Made by a program: the position numbers and the translations under genes. DNA of 54,198 nucleotides from Acidimicrobiales bacterium. Its GTDB lineage: Bacteria > Actinomycetota > Acidimicrobiia > Acidimicrobiales > JAKAVM01. The DNA is taken from the NCBI GenBank assembly GCA_027452005.1, contig DAIDHF010000013.1:1-54198 (forward strand), read 5' to 3'. Below are positions 18,500 through 26,587 of the stretch, piece after piece. The notes below the pieces were generated by a model, which saw nothing but the letters and a program-made list of their open reading frames with translations, ran no database searches and had not been told where the DNA came from. The number at the start of each line of letters is the position of its first letter. Position 1 is the stretch's first letter.

Positions 18500-19789
18500 A
18501 TGCCAAGCGCCCTTGAGAGCGATCTAAGCTATCGTAACCTAATCCACCAGGTAACTAGTAGAGATGTCTTTGACCAGATATCAAATGGCGGGATGAGTGC
18601 CTACGCTGGATTTGATCCAACCTCAAACAGTCTACACGTGGGTCATCTGCTACCCTTACTTACCTTGAGGAGACTCCAAGAAAATGGGGTTCGACCAATT
18701 GTCGTGGCAGGGGGAGGAACGGGGATGATTGGGGACCCTTCGGGTAAGTCGGCCGAGAGAAATCTCCTAGAGCCAGACCTTCTGGCCTCAAACCTTAGGG
18801 CCATCGAAGCCCAGCTAGGTCGGCTACTAGACTTTGACTCACCAAACCTATCCACACGGGCCGTATTGGTGGATAACTCCAGCTGGCTGTCTGGACTGTC
18901 ATTGCTGGAGTTCCTAAGAGACGTGGGTAAACACTTTAGCGTCTCACAGATGATTGCTAAGGACTCGGTGAAACTAAGGTTGGAGAGAAGTCAAGGGGGT
19001 ATATCCTATACCGAGTTTAGCTACATGCTCTTGCAGGCCTATGACTTTGCTTGGCTCTATGACAACTACAACTGTAAAATCCAGATCGGCGCGTCAGACC
19101 AGTGGGGGAACATAACAATGGGAATAGAATTGATTCGACGTCTTCGAGGTGCCGAGAGCTGGGGGATCACAATTCCTCTGTTGACTCAAGGGGACGGGAC
19201 CAAGTTTGGTAAGACCGAATCTGGTAGCGTCTGGTTAGACGCCAGCAAGACCTCTCCTTATGAGTTGTATCAGTTTTTCTTGAACACGTCCGACGCCGAC
19301 ATAGGTCAGCTAATGAAATATTTTAGTTTTCAGACTCCTGAGGGAATCGAGGAGCTAATAAAATTAACTGCCTCCGAGCCAGAGGCTAGACGGGCCCAGC
19401 GAGCCTTGGCCGGTGAGGTAGTTGAGATGGTCCATGGCACCGAGTCCCTCAGCTCAGCTAAAAGAATTTCTGAGTCCCTGTTTTCCACCAGCATCGATCG
19501 ACTCTCAGAGAAGGAGCTGAACGAGGCATTTGGCAATGCTCCCTCTAGTAAGATCTCTATGGGGCTCCTAGCTGGGCCAGGAATATCGCTTCTTGAGATT
19601 ATGGCACAAAGTGGCCTTGAAAAATCGTTGAGTTCAGCCCGCCGGACAGTAACTCAAGGAGGAGCTTACGTGAACAACCAAAAGCAAACCGATCCCGAGC
19701 TCGTAATCGATTCTAGCTACCTCTTGTGTAACCGTTACCTGGTCCTGCGAAAGGGCAAGAAGACATTCCACGTGGTCACCTTTGCTTAG
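18500..19789 (+). CDS. tyrS: Tyrosine-tRNA ligase
   Basis: A 429-residue class I synthetase that charges tRNA-Tyr. The HIGH-type motif is HVGHLLP (about 46-52), 'GMIGDPSGKSAER' follows, and the KMSKS-type motif is KFGKTESG (about 235-242), in the form used by bacterial TyrRS. The C-terminus (about 355-429) is an S4-like RNA-binding domain ('SARRTVTQGGAYVNNQK'). An ATG at 18491 touches the ribosome-binding site GGAGGAG (18484-18490), whereas the ATG at 18500 lies 9 bases after it, so 18500 is preferred. The 110-base leader shows no T-box. Gene order after menD suggests separate transcription. Confidence 0.96.
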   Translation: MPSALESDLSYRNLIHQVTSRDVFDQISNGGMSAYAGFDPTSNSLHVGHLLPLLTLRRLQENGVRPIVVAGGGTGMIGDPSGKSAERNLLEPDLLASNLRAIEAQLGRLLDFDSPNLSTRAVLVDNSSWLSGLSLLEFLRDVGKHFSVSQMIAKDSVKLRLERSQGGISYTEFSYMLLQAYDFAWLYDNYNCKIQIGASDQWGNITMGIELIRRLRGAESWGITIPLLTQGDGTKFGKTESGSVWLDASKTSPYELYQFFLNTSDADIGQLMKYFSFQTPEGIEELIKLTASEPEARRAQRALAGEVVEMVHGTESLSSAKRISESLFSTSIDRLSEKELNEAFGNAPSSKISMGLLAGPGISLLEIMAQSGLEKSLSSARRTVTQGGAYVNNQKQTDPELVIDSSYLLCNRYLVLRKGKKTFHVVTFA

Positions 19790-19811
19790 GGATCAAACCA
19801 ACTAATCTAGG

Positions 19812-20342
19812 ATGACAAGAAAAGACCTTGAGTCCACTAAGGATTTCGACGAGGCCTATGATCGACTTAGTCGACGGGTGTTGTGGAAACTCACTAGTGG
19901 CCTGTACGTAATTGGATCGCACTTTGAGTCCAACTACAATCTAATGACGGCAAACCTCGTAGTTCAACTGGCCACGAGTCCAAAGATGGTCGGGGTATCA
20001 GTTGAAGTGGGCTCGGCAACTCATAGGCTCATTATGGGGTCATTATATTTTTCAATATCGATACTCCGGCACGACCAAAGAGAGCTAGTTAGAAAATTTG
20101 TAAAACCCACCGGTGAACTCACCGGTGATTCAACTCTGGGAGGAGTTGAGGTAGACTTTTGTGAGTCAGGTGCCCCGGCCCTCAAAGACTGTGGAGCGGT
20201 TCTCGATTGTCAGGTAAAAAGTTGTCTGGACTATCAGAGTCACTCATTTTTTACGGCTCAAGTGGTTGGGTCCAAGTTTATGGACGACGAGGATTTCACC
20301 CCCCTCAAGATCTCAGATACCCGGATGCACTACGGGGGCTAG
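19812..20342 (+). CDS. Flavin reductase-like domain protein
   Basis: A 176-residue protein of the FMN-binding split-barrel flavin reductase family. The opening 'LTSGLYVIGSHFESNYNLMTANLVVQLATSPKMVGV' pattern (about 28-62) and the core 'SISILRHDQRELVRKFV' are typical of small flavoprotein reductases that use NAD(P)H to reduce free or bound flavin. The partner enzyme is not evident. It lies 22 bases after tyrS on the same strand, and its end is 18 bases from the convergent 72-residue gene. Related members bind FMN tightly and act as oxidoreductases or as heme- or coenzyme-binding proteins, so the precise role is open. Confidence 0.85.
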   Translation: MTRKDLESTKDFDEAYDRLSRRVLWKLTSGLYVIGSHFESNYNLMTANLVVQLATSPKMVGVSVEVGSATHRLIMGSLYFSISILRHDQRELVRKFVKPTGELTGDSTLGGVEVDFCESGAPALKDCGAVLDCQVKSCLDYQSHSFFTAQVVGSKFMDDEDFTPLKISDTRMHYGG

Positions 20343-20360
20343 AGGGCTATATGGGTGAGA

Positions 20361-20579
20361 TTACTCGGCACGGAGATCTATTTCTAGGGTAAGAACCCCG
20401 TCTTCAAGTCTTGCCTTGGCATCTGCCAGCATGGCATAGTCCATGTAGTCGACCTTGGCCTGGGCGATAAAGCGCTGACGGTCTGGGCCTTCAATGGGAG
20501 GTATCCCTCTATCTTGTACGGCCTTTGCACGCATGGCAAAGCGCTCAATCATAGCCTGGACGTCGAACTCTTCAGTCAT
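20361..20579 (-). CDS. Small conserved hypothetical protein
   Basis: A 72-residue acidic protein without a signal peptide, membrane segment or cysteine pattern. The central 'PPIEGPDRQRFIAQAKVDYM' and the closing 'LEDGVLTLEIDLRAE' resemble short uncharacterised actinobacterial proteins, which is why it is kept as real. Start ATG 20579. No function can be assigned. It converges on the flavin reductase-like gene with an 18-base gap. Confidence 0.65.
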   Translation of the reverse strand: MTEEFDVQAMIERFAMRAKAVQDRGIPPIEGPDRQRFIAQAKVDYMDYAMLADAKARLEDGVLTLEIDLRAE

Positions 20580-20698
20580 TACCTCAAGTGGAGTTTATCT
20601 CAAAATCTTGACTAAACTAAAAGAAGTCTTGAATTTCGGGCAGTTGCATGGATTGATCGTGAATACTTTGTGCACCTGCAATGACGGGAGAGTAGAAG

Positions 20699-20866
20699 TT
20701 GAAAAAAGGTCGCCACCGAAGGTTTGAAGAGGCCAGAAGCCTCAAGCAGTCCATGACGGACGTTCAAGAGCCATGTGTCGAGTGTGGGGCAAAATCTGGT
20801 ACCGCTCATGCGAGCTGGTGCCTGGCAGAGGAGGACCTCAACTCAGACGGGTCTATAGAGACTTAG
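20699..20866 (+). CDS. Very small protein with a C-x2-C / H-x3-C motif
   Basis: A 55-codon frame starting at TTG 20699 with GGGAG 8 bases upstream and ending with TAG at 20864-20866. The N-terminus is basic (KKGRHRRF), and the middle has CVECG followed by HASWC, a likely four-ligand zinc-ribbon-like set; the tail is acidic. Codon usage looks like coding sequence. It could be a small nucleic-acid-binding or metal-binding protein, but no family is recognised. About 100 bases separate it from the pilin terminator. Confidence 0.45.
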   Translation: MKKGRHRRFEEARSLKQSMTDVQEPCVECGAKSGTAHASWCLAEEDLNSDGSIET

Positions 20867-20974
20867 GCTGGACGATTACCTCTGTAGGAAAGTCTCAATT
20901 GCCTGGAATTGACTGAACCCAAAACGAGTAGCCAGCAACTATAAGCGTCGGCCAGGTCAAAGGTTTTGATAAAA

Positions 20975-21005
20975 CTGCACCCCCGGGGATATCCCGGGGG
21001 TGCAG
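20975..21005 (-). terminator. Intrinsic terminator of the pilin gene
   Basis: A perfect 13-bp stem, CTGCACCCCCGGG with its complement, closes a 5-base GATAT loop. On the minus strand it lies 25 bases after the pilin stop and is followed by TTTTATC. It is the strongest hairpin seen in the window and should end pilin transcription efficiently. Confidence 0.85.
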
Positions 21006-21030
21006 CAGATAATTCGGGCCTTCCAGGTTG

Positions 21031-21633
21031 CTAACAGATGTTAGTTGTTGACCCAGATGCAGGAGCCGGAGGGAATTCAGGTGTGCCACCAGTCAAAAGA
21101 TCAAAGGAACTACCAGAGGCAGAAGTGCCCTGTGCTGGTACCGCAGGGGTCTGACCATTTGCCGAAACTCCAAAAGTGGACGGGTAGTTTTCATAGACAA
21201 CCCCACACCACCAAGTTCCATCACTTGACTTAGATAGCACAAAGGCCCAGCTATTTGCTCCAGTAGCCGTGCTTTGCTCTACAAATACGTCAACATTTGC
21301 ATTTGTAAACGACGGAAGAGACGTTCCATCGGTAATTGTATAAGTTGGATCAACGTTTGTAACCTGACTTGAGGTCAGACCCGTAGTGCTGTAATCAGAG
21401 GTGTTCGAGTTCAACGATACTAGATCGCTAATCATGTTCTGAACGTTTTCCTGAGCACCTCTTTGCTGGGCCGAGTTCTTCGAACTCAAGAAGGTCGGAA
21501 TGGCAATAGCCATCAAGATCGCAATAATTAGCACGACGACCATCAACTCGATCAAGGTAAAGCCCGACTCTACTGCGTCAGCTCCTTGAGCGGCCAAAAT
21601 GGCAGCGCGCCTTGCGCGTAGCTTTTGAATCAT
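21031..21633 (-). CDS. pilA: Type IV pilin-like prepilin
   Basis: A 200-residue prepilin. The class III-type cleavage site ESG|FTLIEL lies after residue 24 with the mature Glu5 present, followed by the hydrophobic helix MVVVLIIAILMAIAIPTFL (about 31-49). The leader is long and basic (MIQKLRARR). The globular part is rich in Ser, Thr and Gly and has a cysteine pair (in WWCG and at the last residue) that could form the C-terminal disulfide loop of pilins. ATG 21633 is chosen because GAGGAG lies about 8 bases upstream; an earlier in-frame ATG lacks this. A strong terminator follows. The peptidase and assembly genes lie about 5 kb away on the other strand. Major pilin versus pseudopilin cannot be decided. 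Confidence 0.9.
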   Translation of the reverse strand: MIQKLRARRAAILAAQGADAVESGFTLIELMVVVLIIAILMAIAIPTFLSSKNSAQQRGAQENVQNMISDLVSLNSNTSDYSTTGLTSSQVTNVDPTYTITDGTSLPSFTNANVDVFVEQSTATGANSWAFVLSKSSDGTWWCGVVYENYPSTFGVSANGQTPAVPAQGTSASGSSFDLLTGGTPEFPPAPASGSTTNIC

Positions 21634-21771
21634 ATTATTTATCTCCTCTCTTTCTTTCGAAAGGTTGTATTCAATGGATATCTCCATGGTACTACCCAGA
21701 TTTCAAATTTCAATAGGGTTTACCAGGTATTTTTACTGGCAGTGATCAAAAACCCTGCCATTTAATCCATT

Positions 21772-22680
21772 CTATTTGGACTTGATGGCTTTCCCCTTCC
21801 GCACCTGCGGGTGGGGGAGGAAGGTAATGGACTTGCTTTCGGAATTGATAACCGTGTCGGTAGATACGAATTTGGCCTCGATGTAGTCGCAAAGCATTTT
21901 GTAGGCCTTTGGGCTGGACATCTCCACGATCTCGTCTTTTATCCGTCGGTAAAGGGGATTGGCGGCGGAAAAAGCCTCGGGCGAGTCAGTGCACCACCAG
22001 GCAAACTCGTGTCCACCATCCCCCCAGTGCTTTCGATCCCACTGGGAGATAGTGGTTGTTATGTGCCCATCGGGCGAATCTTGATCTTCTCGGCGAATTG
22101 GAACCTGCCAGCAGACCTCGGGTTTCCAGTCCAGAGGTCTTTCTTTACTCTCCAGGGCGGCCAAGTGGAAGGCACATCCAGCTCCAGCCTCAAAATCTGG
22201 TCGGTTCAAGAAGATGCACGCCCCGTCAACAACCTTAGTAATATCGGCCCCAGAGTCGGGATCTTTGGTAAATGGTCCGCCGTCTCGACTGGCCCGGTCC
22301 ATGAACTGCCAGTGCTTAGATGTCAGTTGGGCCGTACGCTTTAGGACTTTTGTGAAGTCCTCCTCGTCAGACATGTGGGCACCGTGGACACAACATCCGA
22401 ACTCTTTGGCCGGAGCTCGTTGTTCTTCAATGCCCGCACATCCAGCCTTGTAGATACACTCCCAGCTTGACAAAAAGAAGGTTAGATCAAACACCCAGGT
22501 TCGCTCTTCATCGGGATCTTCAAAGCTGACCCATTCGTGGGTTTTGGCTTTGGCGAGTTTTTGTACAATGTCTTTCTTGGTCACGTCAATCGTTGAAAAG
22601 CATAACAAAGATTTGAGTCCAGCAAGCCAATGCTCCTTCGGGGGCTGTCTTTGGATAGTTAGTTTAGTGTTCACCAACAA
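21772..22680 (-). CDS. Cysteine-cluster conserved protein
   Basis: A soluble 302-residue protein with many cysteines in conserved-looking blocks: 'SSWECIYKAGCAGIEE', 'EFGCCVHGAHMSDEED', 'GACIFLNRPDFEAGAGCAFH' and 'KPEVCWQVPIRR'. The pattern is reminiscent of the YkgJ/DUF3109-type zinc- or iron-cluster proteins and of uncharacterised actinobacterial proteins, but I cannot name the exact family. 'GHEFAWWCTDSPEAF' near the end is another conserved-looking block. It probably binds a metal or Fe-S cluster. The start is uncertain: TTG 22680 is the furthest upstream, and GTG 22674 is close behind. It is divergent from the NfuA-like gene with only 11 bases between start codons, which may link the two functionally. 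Confidence 0.75.
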   Translation of the reverse strand: MLVNTKLTIQRQPPKEHWLAGLKSLLCFSTIDVTKKDIVQKLAKAKTHEWVSFEDPDEERTWVFDLTFFLSSWECIYKAGCAGIEEQRAPAKEFGCCVHGAHMSDEEDFTKVLKRTAQLTSKHWQFMDRASRDGGPFTKDPDSGADITKVVDGACIFLNRPDFEAGAGCAFHLAALESKERPLDWKPEVCWQVPIRREDQDSPDGHITTTISQWDRKHWGDGGHEFAWWCTDSPEAFSAANPLYRRIKDEIVEMSSPKAYKMLCDYIEAKFVSTDTVINSESKSITFLPHPQVRKGKAIKSK

Positions 22681-22691
22681 ATGGGCCTATT

Positions 22692-23423
22692 ATGGAAGGC
22701 ATGGCCAATACAACTCAGATAAACCCAGACACCAAGAGCGAAGGCAGTACCAATCAGCCAGTTGTGGCGATAACCGACGGTGCCTTAGAGCTGGTTCGAG
22801 CTGCGTTAAACGCAGAAGAGTCCTCGGAGACTTTGGCTTTGTGGGTGGAGATTTCGGGGATCTCAGGCAACGGATTTAGCTACGACATCTACTTTTCTGA
22901 ACTCAGCTCGCGGGCCAATGACGACACCTACTACGAGATAGCCGACGTGCCGGTTGTCATACCAAGTGGGTCCGAAAAGAGTCTTCAAGGCGCTAGCCTT
23001 GACGTGTCTGAGTCTGCCGACGGCCCAGGACTTGTTATGGTGAACCCAAACAAGCCGACCAGATCAATCCTCTTTGATGGCCTGGACCTGGAAAATCCGC
23101 GACTTGACTCGCCGGTTGCACGTGAGATCCTGGAAGTACTGGAAACCCAGGTGAATCCTTCAATCGCCTCGCACGGGGGAAGCGCGCAGCTAGTAGCGGT
23201 TGCCCCAGCCAACACAGAAGTTGGAGACGCTCAAGACGGGAGTCCCGACGATCTCAACCAAGTTCTGGCATATGTAAAACTTTCGGGGGGCTGCCAGGGT
23301 TGTGCCATGTCAAGGGCTACTCTTAGCCAAGGCATCGAAGTTGCGATCAAAGAGAGCATCCCACAGGTGGTGGGCGTGATCGACGTGACCGATCATGCAA
23401 GCGGTGCCAATCCTTATTTTTAG
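22692..23423 (+). CDS. nfuA: NfuA-like Fe-S cluster carrier (degenerate A-type + NifU domain)
   Basis: A 243-residue protein. Residues 24-120 look like an A-type (HesB/IscA) domain that has lost its cysteines, and residues 140-243 form a NifU C-terminal domain with 'NPSIASHGGSAQLV' and the cluster-binding CQGC at 201-204. This two-domain build matches NfuA, a carrier that delivers [4Fe-4S] clusters to target proteins. The N-terminal 20 residues are unstructured-looking. ATG 22692 and ATG 22701 are both possible starts; the second gives MANTTQ and lies next to GGAAGG. It is divergent from the cysteine-cluster protein and converges on the SGNH lipoprotein gene with an 11-base gap. Confidence 0.88.
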   Translation: MEGMANTTQINPDTKSEGSTNQPVVAITDGALELVRAALNAEESSETLALWVEISGISGNGFSYDIYFSELSSRANDDTYYEIADVPVVIPSGSEKSLQGASLDVSESADGPGLVMVNPNKPTRSILFDGLDLENPRLDSPVAREILEVLETQVNPSIASHGGSAQLVAVAPANTEVGDAQDGSPDDLNQVLAYVKLSGGCQGCAMSRATLSQGIEVAIKESIPQVVGVIDVTDHASGANPYF

Positions 23424-23434
23424 GGCCCGATAGG

Positions 23435-24394
23435 CTAGGAGCCTCGTACCTGTTCGCCTAACTTCTGAAAGATTGGCAGAACCTTAGGTGCTATCATCTC
23501 GCCTCCGGCTGGCGAGATGTGAGTCCCATCCGGGGCTCCGTTGGAGTCAACCAGATTTCTAGTTGTAACCGCACCAACCTGGGAGGTGTACACCCCGTTT
23601 GGATCTAGCATTTTGTTTAGGTCTATTACCGATACCCACGATGGGTGCATGGAGGCAACTTTCTCAACTATTGAGTTGAAGGCATCTACCCTGCTGGGGA
23701 GCGTTTCGGGGTACTGTACTCCGTTTGGCGCATATCCGGGAGCCACATATGGCATTGTGAAAAGGATGACCCGAGCGCCCTGTGAGCCGACAATCGATAC
23801 GGCCTTTTCGAGCTGCTGCTCTATATAGCTAGCGTAGGCGGGCTCAAGAATATTCATCCACTGGTTGTCGTGAAACCGATTGACAATCTCCCATCTGCCC
23901 ACCAAGATTGCAACCACATCGGGCTGTGCTGAGGCTAAATTGGTCTTCCAGATCTCGGGCCAGTCAGGGCAGTTTGGAGGAAAATCTGGGTCAGTAGATT
24001 TCATCCCCGGGGTGTAGTTGTACTGGACCCCGGCCAGCTCAATTGGACCCCCACTAGCAATACCGCAGCCAAGGTCGCCGTCGTCGGTAATGTTTAGACC
24101 ATACTCTTGCTGGCCACCTGAGAGCCCCATCCCTAAGGTTAGAGCAAGAGAGTCACCCTCAATTTCAACCTGAATCGGTCCAGATTTGGAGATGTTGGGT
24201 GAACCGACCAAGAACGGGTCACTTGAACCGCCTCCTGAGTTACACCCGATCAGCAAGGTAGCGGCCACAACTGGCGCTATTAGTCTCCCAACACCGCCCA
24301 AAGCAGACGGGGATCGACCAGTCGAGACGAGGCCGATAGCACAAGTCGATCGATCTGAGCTTGGTAGTTTGACGTGGAATAATCGCCTAATCAT
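23435..24394 (-). CDS. Secreted SGNH-hydrolase-like lipoprotein
   Basis: A 319-residue predicted lipoprotein: hydrophobic stretch about 38-50 ending in the lipobox LLIGC (Cys51). The long 35-residue segment before it is unusual, and a later start may exist. The mature part is an SGNH-like domain with GDSLALTLG (80-88, Ser82 as possible nucleophile) and DGTHIS near residue 291 as the Asp-His pair. It is closely similar to the C-terminal domain of the neighbouring acyltransferase: shared blocks include LGRWE-like (VGRWEIVNR here), 'QWMNILEPAYASYIEQQL' and 'GGEMIAPKVLP'. It lies 21 bases downstream of that gene and is probably co-transcribed. Likely role: O-acetyl transfer or removal on a surface glycan (inference). 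Confidence 0.82.
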   Translation of the reverse strand: MIRRLFHVKLPSSDRSTCAIGLVSTGRSPSALGGVGRLIAPVVAATLLIGCNSGGGSSDPFLVGSPNISKSGPIQVEIEGDSLALTLGMGLSGGQQEYGLNITDDGDLGCGIASGGPIELAGVQYNYTPGMKSTDPDFPPNCPDWPEIWKTNLASAQPDVVAILVGRWEIVNRFHDNQWMNILEPAYASYIEQQLEKAVSIVGSQGARVILFTMPYVAPGYAPNGVQYPETLPSRVDAFNSIVEKVASMHPSWVSVIDLNKMLDPNGVYTSQVGAVTTRNLVDSNGAPDGTHISPAGGEMIAPKVLPIFQKLGEQVRGS

Positions 24395-24415
24395 TATCCC
24401 AACAATAATCCAAAG

Positions 24416-26575
24416 TTAGAACGGACAGGTTGGAGCCACTGATTTATCCTGTACTTGTCTTGCAAGGGACTTTAGATTTGCCTGGGGTCTAGGCACGACA
24501 TATGAGGCAACTGGGGAGATCGTTGATGAGTGCGGTCGGTGTGTATAGGCACTCAGACCCATGTGGTAGAGCTGGGGCAGAACGTAAGGCGCAACAAACT
24601 CACCCCCCTGGAACGACACATGAACTCCATCGGGGCACCTTACCGGGGTTCCGGCTACAACGGACTCATAACGGTCTTGTCCAGACAGGAGCCCACCGAC
24701 GTCAATTACAGATACCGAACCCTTGAATTTACTTGCCACCGAACCAAGAAGCTTGTTCCACTCATTTACACGACTTACCTGGTTTTCGTCGTAGGGGGCT
24801 CCCGAAGCATTCTCTCCGTCGTTGTAGTAGGGAGCACTGAACAGGGCGACTTTGGCTCCAGAGGACACAAACATCGACACCGCCTGGCTGAGTTGACTTG
24901 TAAGATATTTATCGTAGATTGTCTCGCCGATATGCATCCAGTGTCCCTCGTGCATCCTGTCGACTACCTCCCAGCGTCCCAGTTGAATCGCAACCACGTC
25001 TGGATGGTACTTGATTACTTGTTGTGTCCAGTAAGTCTGCCAGTCTTGGTGTGTCGTTGGATTGCATGGAGGAAGGTTATCTTGGGTACCTTGAACCATA
25101 ATCGGGTTCCCCTCGGCGATTGAACATCCCAGTTGTCCTTGGTTCTCAATTTTGACGTGATAGGCATTTTCTGGGTTGGAAAGTCCAATTCCAAGTGTCA
25201 GGGCTACCGAATCACCTACTAACAAAACAACAGACGGATTAGCCTGGCTGTGTCCGGCATTTTTTGGTATCGCACTGGATAAACCTTGGGCTGGAATTGT
25301 ACTGCTCAATACAACTGCTGCGAGGACGATAGCGAGACCCGATGGTAGGAGGGCTCGGAGTTGAACCTTAGTGGAGATCCTCCCCTTGAACCCGTTTCTT
25401 ATCGGGGTCTCTATTAGGTGAAAAGACACCACAGAAACCGCCATTGTTAGTGCAAGTCTCAGGGCAAGTAGTTGCCATCCAGTCAAGCCAGAGTTTTGAG
25501 AGTCAAGGAATATGAACACTGGCCAGTGGTATAGGTAAAGTCCGTATGAAATTCTTCCCACGTACCTAAAGGGAGGTGTACTCAAGAGCCAAGTAACCGG
25601 GTTATTGGTTTGGGAGACCACTTGTGAAATGACGATCGCTGTGGCAAATGCCACAAGTAGAAATCCTCCCCTATAAAGTAGCTTAGAGGTTGCGGATATA
25701 AAATGAAACATGATCCCAACAAGGCAAAGGGCTAACACTGCTGGAGTCTTGGAAAGAAAAGATTGACTCGTATTTTGGAACCTGTCGGTTGGTCTTATAA
25801 AGGCTAGAACTATGCCCACAAAGATGACCTGACTGTGAGTGTCAGATCCATAATAGATTCGAGACGTGTCGGAACCCGGATGGTACATTAATGCCATTTC
25901 AAGGCAAGAACCAATAGCTCCTAGTGCGGCTACCCAGACCAGCACCCGCTCCACGGATCTCGTCGAGCTTTCGGGTGCACCATCCTCGGTTGACCTGGCA
26001 ACTACTCGTCGTCTAGTTAGGAACTTGTATGCCAAGAATACAATCGGCGGCCAGACTAGATAGAACTGCTCCTCAACGGCTAGTGACCAGGTGTGCAGTA
26101 GTGGTGACACCGGGCCAAAATGGGTAAAGTAGTGCTGATTTGAGAGTATAAAGTGCCAGTTTGCTACGTAGAACAGGGCCGAAAGCGCATCTCCTCGGAT
26201 TCCGGCGAGTTGGCTGGGTGAATCTAGCAGTGCAGCTAGTATGGAAACCGAGATGAGCGTGACCGCAAGTGCGGGAAAGAGGCGGCGGACACGTCGTCCC
26301 CAAAACCCGGCAAGAGAGATATTGCCCGAGTTAGTTGATTCAGCAATCAATAGGGTAGTTATCAGATAGCCAGAGATGACAAAGAAAACATCGACCCCGA
26401 GAAAACCACCGTTTATTCCTGCCACCCCGAAATGGAACGCTATTACACCGCCAACGGCAATCGCCCGAAGGCCATCTAAGGCCGGTTTGTATTCAAGTGA
26501 TCGCTTGTGGTCTTCGGGACGTGCCATTACTCGGGCCACCAAGCCAGGATTGGAGGCGACGATATTGCCAAACAT
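24416..26575 (-). CDS. Acyltransferase-3 / SGNH fusion (OatA/OafA-like)
   Basis: A 719-residue membrane protein. Residues 27-395 form an acyltransferase-3 domain: 'PALDGLRAIAVGGVIAFHFG' with the catalytic histidine about 48, 'DVFFVISGYLITTLL', 'HTWSLAVEEQFYLVWPP' (161-177) and about ten hydrophobic helices. A further helix near 408-425 leads to an extracytoplasmic SGNH domain with GDSVALTLG (454-462) and DGVHVS near its end. Such proteins carry acetyl groups across the membrane and place them on peptidoglycan, teichoic acid or exopolysaccharide. The start is either ATG 26575 or ATG 26527; neither has a clear ribosome-binding site. The gene is divergent from pilD across about 12 bases and upstream of its SGNH paralogue. 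Confidence 0.9.
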   Translation of the reverse strand: MFGNIVASNPGLVARVMARPEDHKRSLEYKPALDGLRAIAVGGVIAFHFGVAGINGGFLGVDVFFVISGYLITTLLIAESTNSGNISLAGFWGRRVRRLFPALAVTLISVSILAALLDSPSQLAGIRGDALSALFYVANWHFILSNQHYFTHFGPVSPLLHTWSLAVEEQFYLVWPPIVFLAYKFLTRRRVVARSTEDGAPESSTRSVERVLVWVAALGAIGSCLEMALMYHPGSDTSRIYYGSDTHSQVIFVGIVLAFIRPTDRFQNTSQSFLSKTPAVLALCLVGIMFHFISATSKLLYRGGFLLVAFATAIVISQVVSQTNNPVTWLLSTPPFRYVGRISYGLYLYHWPVFIFLDSQNSGLTGWQLLALRLALTMAVSVVSFHLIETPIRNGFKGRISTKVQLRALLPSGLAIVLAAVVLSSTIPAQGLSSAIPKNAGHSQANPSVVLLVGDSVALTLGIGLSNPENAYHVKIENQGQLGCSIAEGNPIMVQGTQDNLPPCNPTTHQDWQTYWTQQVIKYHPDVVAIQLGRWEVVDRMHEGHWMHIGETIYDKYLTSQLSQAVSMFVSSGAKVALFSAPYYNDGENASGAPYDENQVSRVNEWNKLLGSVASKFKGSVSVIDVGGLLSGQDRYESVVAGTPVRCPDGVHVSFQGGEFVAPYVLPQLYHMGLSAYTHRPHSSTISPVASYVVPRPQANLKSLARQVQDKSVAPTCPF

Positions 26576-26587
26576 CCCGGAGGCAAC

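Noticed and set aside
21811-22344. 177-codon plus-strand frame opposite the cysteine-cluster gene
   Set aside because: The minus strand carries the conserved-looking cysteine blocks; this frame is a shadow.
24530-25123. 197-codon plus-strand frame inside the acyltransferase-SGNH gene
   Set aside because: The minus strand encodes a recognisable SGNH domain here; the plus-strand product has no recognisable feature.
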